From Bacteroidota bacterium (lineage in GTDB: Bacteria > Bacteroidota > Ignavibacteria > Kapaibacteriales > UBA961), in NCBI GenBank assembly GCA_009919265.1, contig RGCF01000010.1:1-56715 (forward strand): a stretch of DNA of 56,715 nucleotides, given 5' to 3'. The translations under genes were made by a program, and so were the position numbers. Below, piece after piece: positions 1 through 10,245 of this stretch. The notes below the pieces were generated by a model. That model saw only the letters and a program-made list of their open reading frames with translations. It was not told where the DNA came from and did not search any database. The number at the start of each line of letters is the position of its first letter. The first letter of the stretch is position 1.

Positions 1-198
1 CATTCATGCGCTTTTGTGGGTGATACATTATTCTCAGGAAGCATTGGCAGGACTGATCTGCCTGGTGGCGACACAGATACATTGCTCAATTCCATCAAGG
101 AATGTCTGATGACTTTACCAAATGACTTCGTGGTTTTTCCCGGCCATGGACCTCTGACCACAATTGGCGATGAAAAACTCAATAATCCCTTTTTATGA
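1..198 (+). CDS. MBL-fold metallo-hydrolase (glyoxalase II-like), 3' fragment
   Basis: The reading frame is open from the first base, so only the C-terminal end of the protein is present. The motif order GDTLF, GSIGRTDLPGGD, then PGHGPLTTIGDEK and NPFL is the classic C-terminal signature of small metallo-beta-lactamase-fold hydrolases of the YcbL/glyoxalase II-like group. The Asp of GDTLF and the His of PGHGP are metal ligands in that fold. The substrate cannot be told, because this group includes hydroxyacylglutathione-hydrolase-like and uncharacterised enzymes. The stop codon overlaps the start of the next gene (ATGA), which suggests translational coupling. Confidence 0.85.
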   Translation, partial: HSCAFVGDTLFSGSIGRTDLPGGDTDTLLNSIKECLMTLPNDFVVFPGHGPLTTIGDEKLNNPFL

Positions 199-740
199 TT
201 CGACTATTTTATGTGAATACAATGATGAACAACTATTCATATTTCAGTAATAGACTACTCACCATCCATTCCATAATTTGCATCTTGTTGTTGTCGGGAT
301 GCTATTCATTTACAGGCGGATCCATACCGGATCATCTCAAGACAATTAGTCTTTCACCTGTTCAAGATAATAGTGGTTTTGGAAATCCTCGATTTAGAGA
401 TATTCTCACGAGGAGATTGCTTGACAAATTCCGTAATGACAATACACTTGTTCTTGTGGATGCAAATGGCGATGCGCAATTGCAATCATCAATCATCAGA
501 ATTGAAGATGTTGTTGTGTCGGTTAGCCCGGGCGAAGTTGAAAGAGAAAGAAGAATCACTGTTACTGTTGAAACAGAATACACAGATTATGTCAAGAAAA
601 AACAAGTCTGGAAAAGAACCTTCTCAAATTTTCACGTCTATCTCATAAGTCAAGGACAACAAGCAAGAGAAGAAGCGGTTATCGCAGCTCTGCAACAAAT
701 TGGCGAAGATATTCTTCTTGCCGTGGTATCGGGATGGTGA
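195..740 (+). CDS. lptE: LptE-like outer-membrane lipoprotein
   Basis: The 181-residue product has a hydrophobic leader ending in the lipobox LLLSGC (Cys 36), so it should be a lipoprotein. The mature part reads YSFTGGSIPDHLKTI followed by an alpha/beta region with a long charged strand around EVERERRITVTVETEY. This arrangement is typical of the LptE (LPS-assembly, DUF4136-like) lipoproteins of Bacteroidota and Chlorobiota, which plug the LptD translocon. The start overlaps the preceding stop (ATGA); a second in-frame ATG at 222 would leave a shorter and more typical leader. Identification rests on overall pattern, not on a catalytic motif, and lptD is not in the window. Confidence 0.75.
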   Translation: MIRLFYVNTMMNNYSYFSNRLLTIHSIICILLLSGCYSFTGGSIPDHLKTISLSPVQDNSGFGNPRFRDILTRRLLDKFRNDNTLVLVDANGDAQLQSSIIRIEDVVVSVSPGEVERERRITVTVETEYTDYVKKKQVWKRTFSNFHVYLISQGQQAREEAVIAALQQIGEDILLAVVSGW

Positions 741-787
741 TCCCATATCGGGCAACCATTCACTCACATTAACACATAACAGATACC

Positions 788-2239
788 ATGGAAGTTGCAA
801 TACTCATTGTGTACTTTATCTCACTCAGCATTCTTTTTGCATTTGGTCTTCACGGACTTGTGATGATTTACTATTATCACAAAACAAGAGCTTATGCAAC
901 TCCCAATCTCGAAGCTCCAACAGAATTACCTATGGTCACAGTGCAATTGCCTGTTTTCAATGAGGTATATGTCATTGAAAGACTTGTCAATGCTGTGTGT
1001 GAAATGGAATATCCAAAAGATAAACTTGAAATTCAATTACTTGATGATTCAACTGATGAAACAGTTGAAGTTTCACGTCGTTTGGTTGCTGAATGGGCAT
1101 CTCGTGGTTTTGATATCAAGCACATACATCGCATCGATCGTACCGGCTTCAAAGCTGGTGCTTTAAAAAGTGGTCTCGAAAAAGCCAAGGGTGAATTTGT
1201 GGCAATTTTCGATGCCGATTTTGTTCCTAAGCAAGATTTCCTGATGAAAACCATTCCTCATTTTCGTAATGATGGTGTAGGTATGGTGCAAACTCGTTGG
1301 GAACATTTGAATGAAGATTATTCATATTTGACTCGTGCACAAGCATTGGCTTTGGATGGTCATTTCGTTATTGAACAACAAGTCCGCAATAAAGCAGGGT
1401 TCTTTATCAATTTCAATGGAACAGCCGGAATATGGAGGAAGTCTTGCATCGAAGATGCGGGGAATTGGCATGCAGATACATTGGCTGAAGATTTGGATTT
1501 GAGTTATCGTGCTCAATTGCGTGGCTGGAAATTTGTGTTCTTGAATGATGTCACTTCACCGGCAGAATTGCCTGCTGATATCAATGGTTTAAAAACACAA
1601 CAATTCCGTTGGACAAAAGGCGCAGTTGAAACGGCAAAAAAATTGTTGCCAATGGTGTGGAGTTCATCATTACCATTAAAAGTAAAATTGGAATGCACAG
1701 TACATCTCACAAGCAATATTGTGTTTCCATTTATTTTGTTAACTGCATTTTTGAATGTTCCATTGGTCGTGATAAAAAATACGGTTGAAGGATATGATTC
1801 AATTTTTACAATGATGGGAATTTTTGTTCTTGCATCAATTAGTACATTCATGTTTTACATGTATGCACAAAGAGCAATTCATCTTGACTGGCGGAGAAGA
1901 CTGATGCTCTTTCCTGTGTTCATGGCAGGAAGCATGGGCTTTGCCGTAAACAATACGAAAGCAGTGTTCGAAGCATTGTCAGGCAAAAAATCCGCATTCC
2001 TTCGTACTCCGAAATATAAAATCGTTGGTTCTGACGGAGAGTGGAAAAAGAAAAAATATGTACAAAAGAAAATTGGTGGAGCTGTTTTGATTGAATTATT
2101 CTTCACCGCATATTTCATCATCGGCATTTCCATTTCTCTCTTTTATTTGGAAATAGCGGCAATCCCATTTCAATTGCTCTTTTTGGCTGGATTTGGAACC
2201 GTTGGCGCTTTGTCATTGCGCCATGCATTGGAGAGTTAA
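788..2239 (+). CDS. Membrane GT2 glycosyltransferase, cellulose-synthase-like
   Basis: The protein (483 aa) begins with a membrane segment (about residues 3-30), followed by a cytoplasmic GT-A domain and at least four C-terminal membrane segments. The catalytic signature of processive GT2 enzymes is complete: DDS at 86-88, DAD at 142-144, the ED of LAEDLDL at 234-235 (general base) and QQFRW at 271-275. It should transfer sugars from a nucleotide sugar and extrude a beta-linked glycan or build a glycolipid. No PilZ domain and no BcsB-like partner are seen, so it is not a bacterial cellulose synthase proper. The product is unknown. A strong terminator follows the gene. Confidence 0.88.
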   Translation: MEVAILIVYFISLSILFAFGLHGLVMIYYYHKTRAYATPNLEAPTELPMVTVQLPVFNEVYVIERLVNAVCEMEYPKDKLEIQLLDDSTDETVEVSRRLVAEWASRGFDIKHIHRIDRTGFKAGALKSGLEKAKGEFVAIFDADFVPKQDFLMKTIPHFRNDGVGMVQTRWEHLNEDYSYLTRAQALALDGHFVIEQQVRNKAGFFINFNGTAGIWRKSCIEDAGNWHADTLAEDLDLSYRAQLRGWKFVFLNDVTSPAELPADINGLKTQQFRWTKGAVETAKKLLPMVWSSSLPLKVKLECTVHLTSNIVFPFILLTAFLNVPLVVIKNTVEGYDSIFTMMGIFVLASISTFMFYMYAQRAIHLDWRRRLMLFPVFMAGSMGFAVNNTKAVFEALSGKKSAFLRTPKYKIVGSDGEWKKKKYVQKKIGGAVLIELFFTAYFIIGISISLFYLEIAAIPFQLLFLAGFGTVGALSLRHALES

Positions 2240-2280
2240 TATTCCATTCAGCAATGACCCCGAAATTCAGTAATTTTGAA

Positions 2281-2310
2281 GGTGTTCGTTTACAAACGAG
2301 CACCTTTTTT
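2281..2310 (+). terminator. Intrinsic terminator after GT2 gene
   Basis: A stem GGTGTTCGT / ACGAGCACC (one G-U pair) is followed by six T residues. The T-run ends only 14 bases before the start codon of the FAH-family gene, leaving little room for a separate promoter. Confidence 0.85.
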
Positions 2311-2324
2311 ATTAAGGATATACC

Positions 2325-3305
2325 ATGAAACTCGTCACATATCAACCTGCCCCCGATATTGAGCGCTTGGGCTTGCTATGCAATAATCATGTCTATGATC
2401 TTGCTCTGATGCGCGCTCAAGCTACATCAACAGCTTCATTTACATTACCATATCTTCCATCAGACATGCTTTCTTTTTTGCGTCTTGGTGAATCAGCCAT
2501 GCATGATGCAAAAGTACTCGAAGGAATGGCAAATGAAATGTCTGAATTAGGTATGCCTGAAAAAGAGGTTATACTACTTTCACCTGTACCACATCCTACT
2601 TCCATGCGAGATGGATATGCATTCAGACAACATGTGGAAGCAGCAAGAAGAAATCGTGGACTCGAAATGATTCCTGAATTTGATGAGATTCCAATCTTTT
2701 ATTTCACAAATCATCAAGCTGTTTTTGGTCCTGGACCTATCAATGTGCGTCCTATGCATTTAGAGCAATTGGATTTTGAACTCGAAGTTGCAATCGTGAT
2801 TGGGAAAAAAGGAATTGATATTCCTGCCTCACATGCAGATGAACATATCGCCGGATTCATGGTGATGAATGATTGGAGTGCACGCGCAATGCAAATGCAC
2901 GAAATGAAATTGAATTTGGGTCCTGCAAAAGGAAAAGATTTTGCAACCACACTCGGACCATGGTTGGTGACAAAAGAAGAATTGGTATCAAAGAAAATTG
3001 ACACACCGCATGGTGCAACCTATGACATGGAAATGACATGTACTTTGAATGGTGAAAGAGTGTCCCTCGGAAATGTCAAGGATATGTCATGGACATTCGC
3101 TCAGATCATCGAAAGAGCCAGCTATGGCGTGACATTGCATCCTGGTGATGTTATTGGATCAGGTACTTGCGGCACAGGCTGTTTCCTTGAATTAAATGGA
3201 AGTAAAGTATATGATCCGCCATTGTGGGTGAAAGAAGGCGATACAGTTGTTTGCACCATCGATGGTCTTGGTGCATTATCCAATTCAATCGAGGTACAAC
3301 GCTAA
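2325..3305 (+). CDS. Fumarylacetoacetate hydrolase (FAH) family protein
   Basis: The 326-residue protein has the FAH-family core: an ExE pair in LDFELEV (Glu 152 and 154), Asp 183 in [17 protein letters not shown], and the late [13 protein letters not shown] motif. In this family the two Glu and the Asp bind the divalent metal. FAH-family enzymes cleave or decarboxylate C-C bonds next to carbonyl groups. Members with this N-terminal domain act in tyrosine, homoprotocatechuate or sugar-acid degradation, so the substrate is open. The start has AAGGA six bases upstream. The stop overlaps the ATG of the next gene (TAATG). Confidence 0.88.
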   Translation: MKLVTYQPAPDIERLGLLCNNHVYDLALMRAQATSTASFTLPYLPSDMLSFLRLGESAMHDAKVLEGMANEMSELGMPEKEVILLSPVPHPTSMRDGYAFRQHVEAARRNRGLEMIPEFDEIPIFYFTNHQAVFGPGPINVRPMHLEQLDFELEVAIVIGKKGIDIPASHADEHIAGFMVMNDWSARAMQMHEMKLNLGPAKGKDFATTLGPWLVTKEELVSKKIDTPHGATYDMEMTCTLNGERVSLGNVKDMSWTFAQIIERASYGVTLHPGDVIGSGTCGTGCFLELNGSKVYDPPLWVKEGDTVVCTIDGLGALSNSIEVQR

Positions 3306-4249
3306 TGCCACGCATTTTAATTACAGGCGGTGCCGGTTTTCTTGGATCTCATCTTTGTGATAAATTCATTGGCAAGGGATATGAAGTTATCTGTATGGAT
3401 AATCTCATCACCGGTTCTACTGAAAATATTGCTCATTTGATAGGCAATGATCAGTTCAGATTTATTCATCATGATGTGACTGAATATATGTACATAGATG
3501 GGGAATTGGATGCCATCTTGCATTTTGCTTCTCCTGCTTCACCCGTGGATTATTTGCGCTATCCTATTCAAACATTAAAAGTAGGTTCGCTTGGCACACA
3601 TAAGGCACTTGGTTTGGCAAAAGCAAAAAAAGCACGCTTTCTTCTCGCAAGTACTAGTGAAGTATATGGAGATCCACTCACACATCCACAAGAAGAATCC
3701 TATTGGGGAAATGTAAATCCTGTTGGAATACGAGGCGTCTATGATGAAGCAAAACGATTTGCAGAAGCAATGACTATGGCATATCATCGATATCATGGAC
3801 TTGAAACACGTATTGTTCGGATATTCAATACATATGGCCCTCGCATGCGCATCGAAGATGGAAGAGCGATCCCTGCTTTTATGTCTCAAGCTCTTCGAGG
3901 AGAATCATTAACAGTCTTTGGTGATGGCTCGCAGACAAGATCTGTGTGCTATGTCGATGATTTGGTGGAAGGAATTTATCAACTGCTTCTTTCTGATGAA
4001 AGTGATCCTGTGAATATTGGCAACCCCGATGAATTGTCGATGCTTGATCTTGCCAAAGAAATACTTGAGATTTCAGGATCAAGCTCTCAGATAGTTTATA
4101 AAGATCTTCCACAAGATGATCCCAAAGTGCGTCAGCCGGATATCACAAGAGCACAAACCATCTTGAAATGGCAGCCAAATGTGCAAAGACGCGAGGGATT
4201 GATCAAGACATTGGAATATTTTAAACAAGCACTTGGAAAGAAGTCATGA
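3305..4249 (+). CDS. UDP-glucuronate decarboxylase-like SDR (UDP-xylose synthase family)
   Basis: The 314-residue extended SDR starts at the ATG that overlaps the upstream stop; a longer in-frame extension lies wholly inside the FAH gene and lacks similarity to the family. The Rossmann motif GGAGFLGSH lies at residues 8-16, TSEVYGDP near 117-124, and the catalytic YDEAK (Tyr 146, Lys 150) follows. The run [12 protein letters not shown] plus ESYWGNVNP is characteristic of UDP-glucuronate decarboxylases (UXS), which make UDP-xylose for envelope polysaccharides. A dTDP-glucose dehydratase is less likely. It is the first gene of a tightly overlapping trio with NFU and TruC. Confidence 0.85.
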   Translation: MPRILITGGAGFLGSHLCDKFIGKGYEVICMDNLITGSTENIAHLIGNDQFRFIHHDVTEYMYIDGELDAILHFASPASPVDYLRYPIQTLKVGSLGTHKALGLAKAKKARFLLASTSEVYGDPLTHPQEESYWGNVNPVGIRGVYDEAKRFAEAMTMAYHRYHGLETRIVRIFNTYGPRMRIEDGRAIPAFMSQALRGESLTVFGDGSQTRSVCYVDDLVEGIYQLLLSDESDPVNIGNPDELSMLDLAKEILEISGSSSQIVYKDLPQDDPKVRQPDITRAQTILKWQPNVQRREGLIKTLEYFKQALGKKS

Positions 4250-4488
4250 CTTCGGACTTATTCAATCGAATCGAACAAGTGATTGATGCGGAAATCAAAC
4301 CTGCAATCGAAAGAGATGGAGGATCCATAGAGCTTGTATCAATCGATGAACACGGTATGGTGCAAGTTAGACTTACAGGCGCATGTTCTACTTGTAGTGC
4401 TTCATCAATCACACTGCATGGTGGAATAGAGCGGATTTTGCGCAAGCGCTTTCCGGAAGTCACTTCTGCGCAATTGGCAGATGATTGA
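4246..4488 (+). CDS. NifU C-terminal-domain (NFU) Fe-S carrier
   Basis: This 80-residue protein is a stand-alone NFU domain. It shows the [14 protein letters not shown] segment and the essential CSTC pair (Cys 47 and Cys 50) followed by [15 protein letters not shown] proteins dimerise around a 4Fe-4S cluster and pass it to apoproteins in the cytoplasm. The ATG overlaps the upstream stop by four bases and its own end overlaps the next gene by eight, so it is probably translated as part of a coupled unit. Length and motifs are normal for the family. Confidence 0.92.
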   Translation: MTSDLFNRIEQVIDAEIKPAIERDGGSIELVSIDEHGMVQVRLTGACSTCSASSITLHGGIERILRKRFPEVTSAQLADD

Positions 4489-5182
4489 TTCAAATCCCTT
4501 CAGTATTCTCTATCGAGATGAACATTGCATTGCCATTGCAAAAAAACCAGGCATACATGTTCATCATTCTGCTTTATCCCCTCATGAAATTTCTTGCATG
4601 CCATTATTGCGCGATTCAATAGGTATGCATGTATATCCCATTCACCGCATCGATAGAGCAACAAGTGGAATCGTTCTTTTTGCATTAAATCCAGATGCTC
4701 ATGTGCAGTTAAATGCGCTTATGAGAGAGGGTGGCATCAAAAAAATATATCATACCATTGTAAGAGGTTGGATGCAGTCAGGAACATGTGATTCACCAAT
4801 AACTATCGATGGTAAAACATATGATGCTACAACACAATTCACAGTGAAACAACAAGTGGAGTTGGAATATCCCTCAACACATTTTGAAACAACGAGAATT
4901 TCTTTGATGAAAGTGGAATTAATGACGGGGAGAAGACATCAGATTAGGAAGCATTGCGCACATGTACGACATCCCATTGCTGGTGATGTACGCTATGGAG
5001 ATGGTAGATTCAATGCATTATTCAGAGCACAATTTGGTTTGCATAGATTATTGCTATTTGCGACATCACTGTCATTCATTCATCCCATAACGAATTGCGA
5101 TGTTCATATTCAATATGATCCAACAACTTATGATGCAAATGTGCAATCATGTTTCGATCGATATGGTCTAAACATAGATTGA
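4481..5182 (+). CDS. truC: RluA-family pseudouridine synthase, TruC-like
   Basis: The protein (233 aa) has the RluA-family catalytic motif HRIDRATSG with the catalytic Asp at residue 58. It also has the later GRRHQIRKH and HPIAGDVRYGDG motifs. The opening RDEHCIAIAKKPG and the central KIYHTIVRGW closely follow TruC, which modifies uridine 65 in some tRNAs, more than RluC or RluD; no S4 domain is present. The TruC assignment is from pattern memory, and another RluA-subfamily target remains possible. It ends one base before the convergent TPR gene. Confidence 0.82.
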   Translation: MIDSNPFSILYRDEHCIAIAKKPGIHVHHSALSPHEISCMPLLRDSIGMHVYPIHRIDRATSGIVLFALNPDAHVQLNALMREGGIKKIYHTIVRGWMQSGTCDSPITIDGKTYDATTQFTVKQQVELEYPSTHFETTRISLMKVELMTGRRHQIRKHCAHVRHPIAGDVRYGDGRFNALFRAQFGLHRLLLFATSLSFIHPITNCDVHIQYDPTTYDANVQSCFDRYGLNID

Positions 5183-6181
5183 TTATTTCTCAACAACCTT
5201 TCCTGTTTTGAAAAATGTGGTCCATGCATTGATTTGTGACTTCGTCAATTTCTTTTCCTTCACTGCCCTAAAATTTCCATAGATAGTTTTTTTCCCTTTG
5301 ACGATATGCCATAATTGTGATTCCGGTTTTTTATGATTGGTGGTCATTGGTGCTTCAAGTGCAACAATCATCCAAGGGTATGAAGCCTTGGCATCTTGTG
5401 ATATAACTCGCATTGTTGCTTTTGGCGCACGGGATCGAAACTCATTAATGATTGATGTCGTGAAATCTTTTAATGTTTCGCTTGAATCATTTCCGCGAAG
5501 AGTAAGCATCGCACCATATTCTTTCCAAGTATCAGGATTCTCTTTTTCTTTCAAAAATTCAATTAAGCGAAAATTAGTATCCTCCATTGAGGACTGCATT
5601 TTCCATCCTTCCTCAACTGGCCAAGTCAATACATATCCCTCAGTTGAATCCCAACTATTTCCGCAGTGTTTATGATATAGATCTGTTCCTTCTTTGTCGC
5701 CCATTTGCATTGCATGGAGAAAGTCTGTGCAAGCTGTGACTGTATATCCTAAATATGACAAGATTTGTCCTCGCATCGTGAGATTTGGCGGATAATCAGG
5801 ATTCAAAGAAATTGCCTTATCAAGATGTGGCAAAGCACCAGCATGATTATTCTCATATAAATATGTTATTGCTATTGAATAGTACAGATCCAAATTCATT
5901 GGTTCTTTATCAAGGTATTTCAGAAAATCAACTCTTGCTTCTTGTTGTTTTCCAAGATTCATATAACAAGTTCCGCGTCCAATAAGCAGCTCAATGCGAT
6001 TGGAGTCCAATTCCAATGCTTTTGAATAATCTGCTATTGCACCATTCAAATCTTGCATGCCTTGCTTGACAGCAGCAGATGAAATGAGTTCTTTAACTGT
6101 AGCCTGTGCATGGACTTCGGACACAGTGCCGGCACAAAACAATAAGATAAATAGACAATAGATCATGGTTTGAATCCTCAT
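5183..6181 (-). CDS. Exported TPR protein
   Basis: The 332-residue product has a cleavable-type signal peptide (residues 1 to about 25, ending VHAQA). It then has about three TPR units, seen as AIADYSKALELDSNRIELLIGRG, EARVDFLKYL and HAGALPHLDKAISLNPDYP. The C-terminal part (from about residue 180) contains VEEGWKMQSSMEDTNFRLIEFL and an unrecognised domain, possibly involved in a stress or lipid response. It is transcribed towards truC and stands alone on this strand. No enzymatic motif is recognised. Confidence 0.8.
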   Translation of the reverse strand: MRIQTMIYCLFILLFCAGTVSEVHAQATVKELISSAAVKQGMQDLNGAIADYSKALELDSNRIELLIGRGTCYMNLGKQQEARVDFLKYLDKEPMNLDLYYSIAITYLYENNHAGALPHLDKAISLNPDYPPNLTMRGQILSYLGYTVTACTDFLHAMQMGDKEGTDLYHKHCGNSWDSTEGYVLTWPVEEGWKMQSSMEDTNFRLIEFLKEKENPDTWKEYGAMLTLRGNDSSETLKDFTTSIINEFRSRAPKATMRVISQDAKASYPWMIVALEAPMTTNHKKPESQLWHIVKGKKTIYGNFRAVKEKKLTKSQINAWTTFFKTGKVVEK

Positions 6182-6230
6182 AATGCTGCTAAATTACGAT
6201 GCAATGATGGAAAATCTATGATGAACGCGG

Positions 6231-6238
6231 TATATTTG
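6231..6238 (+). promoter_or_regulatory. Candidate -7 promoter element before pdxB-like gene
   Basis: TATATTTG matches the Bacteroidota -7 consensus TAnnTTTG exactly and lies 23 bases before the TTG start. No clear -33 TTTG is seen at the expected distance. Confidence 0.4.
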
Positions 6239-6261
6239 TATGCACTTCCCAGTGGCCTGCC

Positions 6262-7320
6262 TTGATTTTATATGACTCACATATACCCTTGACCGACTAT
6301 GCGCGGCAACTCGATGAGGAAATGCTGCCATTTGATGGTCGAAACCTGACGAAATCAATGTTACTCGAATCGGGCGCCCGTGCTTTGTTTATTCGTTCTG
6401 TCACCAAGATTGATCATGCATTGGTAGAAGGAACCCAAGTACGCTTTATTGGAACAAGCACTGCTGGCTATGAACATGTAGATCTACATGCATTGAGAAT
6501 GAGTGAAATTTTCTTTGCCCATGCCCCCGGTTCAAATGCAATGCCAGTTGTGGAATATGTGCTCATTGCTTTGCATGAGTGGTCAATCAAATGTGATAAG
6601 AAACTTTCAGATCTGACAATAGGCATAATTGGTTTTGGAGAAATCGGCAAAAGAGTTGCAATGATGTGCCTTTCCCTTGGAATGAAAGTTCTTGCCTCCG
6701 ATCCACCACTCGAAACAAGCGGGAAACCAATCATTAAAGGTGTTCAATGGACTGGATTGAAAGAATTATGTTCCAAGTCAGATTGTATTTCCATCCATGC
6801 ATCATTGACATTCAATAATGCTTATTCATCACATAATTTGATTGATGCAAATCTTCTCCAATTAATGAACAAAGACACACTGCTGATTCAAGCTTCTCGA
6901 GGCGGAATTGTGAATGAACATGCATTGCTGACATCAATGAATGATAGAAATCTGTACGCTGCTATAGATGTCTGGGAACATGAACCATCATGGAATACTG
7001 AATTGGCAAATCATTCCAATACAATCATGGCAACGCCACATATCGCAGGTTATACAGCTGCTGCTCGCAAAAGAGGAATTGATATGATTGTTGAAGCATA
7101 TTGCAAGCAAATTGGTAAACCTTTTATCACGCTATGTACTGAACAAGAAGGAATGTCATTTCTCAATGAATCTGCAGTTCAAACAATTATACAAAGAAGA
7201 TTCTCTGAGGGTAAGATGCTCTGGTTACAAACAAAAAATCAGGAGGCGGGGATATTCGACGCAGGGAGAAAAGCATTCATGCATGATCAGGAAACATTGA
7301 GTGATATTATATCAGGGTGA
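6262..7320 (+). CDS. pdxB: PdxB-like 2-hydroxyacid dehydrogenase
   Basis: The start is TTG: homology begins at its second residue (ILYDSHIPL), there is no upstream ATG after an in-frame stop at 6205, and no ATG follows until residue 21. The segment IRSVTKIDHALVEG, then GTSTAGYEHVD and APGSNAMPVVEYV, follows erythronate-4-phosphate dehydrogenase (PdxB, pyridoxal phosphate synthesis) more closely than phosphoglycerate dehydrogenase. The NAD motif GFGEIGKRV is at 124-132. The catalytic set is Arg 213 (SRGG), the acid in DVWEHEP and His 260 (TPHIAG). The C-terminal 80 residues are shorter and less conserved than in PdxB. It overlaps the convergent ACMSD gene by nine bases. Confidence 0.8.
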   Translation: MILYDSHIPLTDYARQLDEEMLPFDGRNLTKSMLLESGARALFIRSVTKIDHALVEGTQVRFIGTSTAGYEHVDLHALRMSEIFFAHAPGSNAMPVVEYVLIALHEWSIKCDKKLSDLTIGIIGFGEIGKRVAMMCLSLGMKVLASDPPLETSGKPIIKGVQWTGLKELCSKSDCISIHASLTFNNAYSSHNLIDANLLQLMNKDTLLIQASRGGIVNEHALLTSMNDRNLYAAIDVWEHEPSWNTELANHSNTIMATPHIAGYTAAARKRGIDMIVEAYCKQIGKPFITLCTEQEGMSFLNESAVQTIIQRRFSEGKMLWLQTKNQEAGIFDAGRKAFMHDQETLSDIISG

Positions 7321-8316
7321 TTGTATATCGATGCCGAGAAATTCCAATGCAGAATCGGCAAACACTTTTCTCTTTATCTCATCAGAGACATTCATTGATT
7401 CAATGAATGCTCCATGCTCCAAATCTCCCAATGGGAAGGGATAATCTGTTCCATAACAAATGCGATCTGCACCAATGATATCAAGCAAATACTTGAATGC
7501 TTGTTCATCATGCGTGATGCCATCAACCCAAAATGATCCTGCATATGTTCGTGGATCTCTTATGCTATGTACATCGCAAAGATCGGGTCTTGCATGCCAA
7601 CCATGTGAAATTCTTCCCATTGTAAATGGAAATGAACCTCCGGCATGAGCAAAGAGAATACGCAATCTTGGAAATTTGTCGAATATGCCACCGAATATCA
7701 TTGAAGTGATTGCAAGTGTTGTTTCAGCAGGCATCCCAACAAGCCATTCCTGAAAATATCTCTTCATGCGATCTGCACCTGCCATTTCCCAAGGATGGAC
7801 CATGATGCAGACATTCAAATCCTGAGCAGCCTGCCAAAATGGATGCAAAGCCGGATCATCCAAATTCATTCCATTGATATTGGAACCAATTTGTAAACCG
7901 GGCATTCCCAACACGTGTTTTACATATTCCATTTCTTTGATGGCAAGGGAAATATCTTGAAGTGGAACAGTGCCAAGTCCAATGAATCGAGGAAATCGAG
8001 TGCATATATCTGCAAGATGCTCATTCAAGAATCGTGACCAATCAGCACCATGTTCGGGTTGAGCCCAATAATTGAAAAGAACAGGTACGGTGCATAATGT
8101 CATATAATCGACATTGTGAGCATCCATGTCTTTCAAAATCACTTCCGGATTCCAACAATTCTCCTGAATCTCGCGAAAGAAATATCCATCATCACGCATC
8201 ATCTTTGCAGAGCCTTCGCGATAATGATCAAGTTCGATGAATCCTCCATAACCATAACGCTCTTTGAGCGATGGCCATGTTTTGGGAAGAATATGTGCGT
8301 GAATGTCGAGTTTCAT
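7312..8316 (-). CDS. 2-amino-3-carboxymuconate-6-semialdehyde decarboxylase (ACMSD)
   Basis: The 334-residue amidohydrolase has the zinc ligands of ACMSD in order: His 6 and His 8 (DIHAHILP), His 174 (VHPWEM), His 224 (FAHAGG) and Asp 291 (GTDYPFPLG). The segments ERYGYGGFIELDH, VIL/KDMDAHNVD and STVPV-like CTVPVLFNYWA follow characterised ACMSDs closely. ACMSD decarboxylates the ring-opened product of 3-hydroxyanthranilate in the kynurenine or nitrobenzoate routes. None of the usual partners (kynureninase, 3-hydroxyanthranilate dioxygenase, aminomuconate semialdehyde dehydrogenase) is nearby. It follows the ABC ATPase by nine bases and is probably cotranscribed with it. Confidence 0.9.
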   Translation of the reverse strand: MKLDIHAHILPKTWPSLKERYGYGGFIELDHYREGSAKMMRDDGYFFREIQENCWNPEVILKDMDAHNVDYMTLCTVPVLFNYWAQPEHGADWSRFLNEHLADICTRFPRFIGLGTVPLQDISLAIKEMEYVKHVLGMPGLQIGSNINGMNLDDPALHPFWQAAQDLNVCIMVHPWEMAGADRMKRYFQEWLVGMPAETTLAITSMIFGGIFDKFPRLRILFAHAGGSFPFTMGRISHGWHARPDLCDVHSIRDPRTYAGSFWVDGITHDEQAFKYLLDIIGADRICYGTDYPFPLGDLEHGAFIESMNVSDEIKRKVFADSALEFLGIDIQSP

Positions 8317-8325
8317 GAGTGCTTA

Positions 8326-10104
8326 TTAAGAAAATGAGCGAGTACCCGGAATGGATTCAATGAGTCTGCGTGTATAATCATTCTTTGGTGATTCATATAT
8401 CTCTTGAGCTGATCCAAGTTCAATGATTTTCCCTGCATTCATCACTGCAATACGATCACTGATGAATTTCACGACACTCAAATCATGTGAAATGAAAATA
8501 TATGTCAATGTGAATTCTTCACGCAAATTCACGAGCAGATTCAATACCTGAGCTTGAACGGATACATCCAATGCGGAAACAGATTCATCACAAATAAGAA
8601 AAGATGGTTTCAATGCAAGTGCTCGGGCAATACAAATGCGTTGTCTTTGTCCACCAGAAAATTCATGAGGATAATTTCCATAATGATGTGGTTCAAGATT
8701 CACTTTGTCCAGCAAATAGTGAATATATTCTCTGCGTTGTTTGTCATTGTCCATCACATTATGAACCTTCAATACTTCCATGATTGCACTTCCAACACTC
8801 AATCGAGGATTCAATGATGAATATGGATCTTGGAAGATGATTTGAAAGTCTTTACGAAGCGTTTTCAATGCACTTTTGGACAGTGATCTAATATCTTTTC
8901 CATCAAATTCAACGGTACCGCCAGTAGGTTCTACAAGACGAAGAATCGCTCTACCGGTCGTTGTTTTTCCGCAACCTGACTCTCCAACCAGACCAAGCGT
9001 TTCACCGGGATAAACATCAAAGGAAATATCATCAACGGCTTTGACGAATCCTTTGGTTTGACCAAACACTCCGCCGGATCGTATTGGAAAATGAACCTGT
9101 AAATTATTGACGGAAAGAATCGGTGTTTGAGCCGATAATTCTTCATTGCGTTTCTTAATTGCATCACGTGAAATCACATTACTCTCAATCACATTGTCGA
9201 TTGATTCTTGTGCCAATGCTTTTGGAGTGATAATGCCATCAGGAGTTTCATCCATGAAGTCGCGGACTGTTGGAAGAATATGAAGTTTTTTGTCCATACG
9301 AGGTCTGCATGCAAGCAAACCCTTCGTATATGGATGTTGAGGATTCTCAAAAATCTCTTGCACACTTCCTTGCTCAACAATTTTCCCTTTATACATCACG
9401 ATAATATCATCGGCAATGTCTTTGATGACACCTAAATCATGCGTGATGAACATCATGCCCATATTATGTTTCTTTTGCAAGTCATTCATGAGGTCAAGGA
9501 TTGTCGCTTGTACAGTGACATCCAATGCAGTTGTTGGTTCATCTGCAATGAGCAATGCAGGGTTACATGACATTGCCATTGCAATCATCACGCGTTGCTT
9601 TTGTCCACCTGAAAGTTGATGAGGATATTGATCCATCATCGCTTCAGGTCTGGGCAATTGAACTTCTTTCATCAATTGCAAAGCTCTATCTCTAGCCACT
9701 TCTTTGTTCACTTTCTCATGAAGCATGATTGCTTCCATGATTTGATCGCCGCATTTGAAAACTGGATTAAGAGAGGTCATGGGTTCTTGGAAAATCATCG
9801 AGATGCGATTTCCGCGATATGTACGCATCGTTTCTTCGGGCAGTGTTAGCAATTCCGTTGTTGAGCCATCATCTTCATGAAAAAGAATGGACCCACTTGC
9901 TATTCTGCCTGGAGGGTTTGGGATGAGTCGCATCACTGAAAGTGAAGTGACACTTTTTCCTGAACCTGATTCACCAACGATACCGAGAGTTTTCCCGCGA
10001 TTGACAGTAAAACTGATGGAACGAACTGCTTGATGCACGCGATCTTCACTGCGGAATTCGGTGACCAAATCTTTGACTTCCAAAAGAGTAGAATTCATAA
10101 GCAT
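8326..10104 (-). CDS. Dipeptide/oligopeptide ABC transporter ATPase, two fused domains
   Basis: The 592-residue protein holds two ABC ATPase domains. Walker A is at 44-51 (GESGSGKS) and 374-381 (GESGCGKT). ABC signatures are LSGGQ at 164-168 and FSGGQ at 483-487, each followed by the ADEP or CDES Walker B and a THD or SHD switch. Each domain carries the C-terminal oligopeptide/dipeptide extension (HPYTKGLL and NDYTRRLI). The fused arrangement is that of GsiA/YejF-type ATPases energising peptide or glutathione import. No permease or binding protein is encoded in the window, so it must work with subunits encoded elsewhere. A second start two codons in (10098) is possible. Confidence 0.92.
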   Translation of the reverse strand: MLMNSTLLEVKDLVTEFRSEDRVHQAVRSISFTVNRGKTLGIVGESGSGKSVTSLSVMRLIPNPPGRIASGSILFHEDDGSTTELLTLPEETMRTYRGNRISMIFQEPMTSLNPVFKCGDQIMEAIMLHEKVNKEVARDRALQLMKEVQLPRPEAMMDQYPHQLSGGQKQRVMIAMAMSCNPALLIADEPTTALDVTVQATILDLMNDLQKKHNMGMMFITHDLGVIKDIADDIIVMYKGKIVEQGSVQEIFENPQHPYTKGLLACRPRMDKKLHILPTVRDFMDETPDGIITPKALAQESIDNVIESNVISRDAIKKRNEELSAQTPILSVNNLQVHFPIRSGGVFGQTKGFVKAVDDISFDVYPGETLGLVGESGCGKTTTGRAILRLVEPTGGTVEFDGKDIRSLSKSALKTLRKDFQIIFQDPYSSLNPRLSVGSAIMEVLKVHNVMDNDKQRREYIHYLLDKVNLEPHHYGNYPHEFSGGQRQRICIARALALKPSFLICDESVSALDVSVQAQVLNLLVNLREEFTLTYIFISHDLSVVKFISDRIAVMNAGKIIELGSAQEIYESPKNDYTRRLIESIPGTRSFS

Positions 10105-10245
10105 GGATAAGGGATGAACATGGACGGCAAAATACGACTTTTTTCGAGGGTGCGGAATGTTTGATTATACCAAATGCGCAATGGGGAAAAATGATGAGTG
10201 AATTCTCTATTTTGCAGCATTATATCACTTGTTTTAGGAAAAGCT

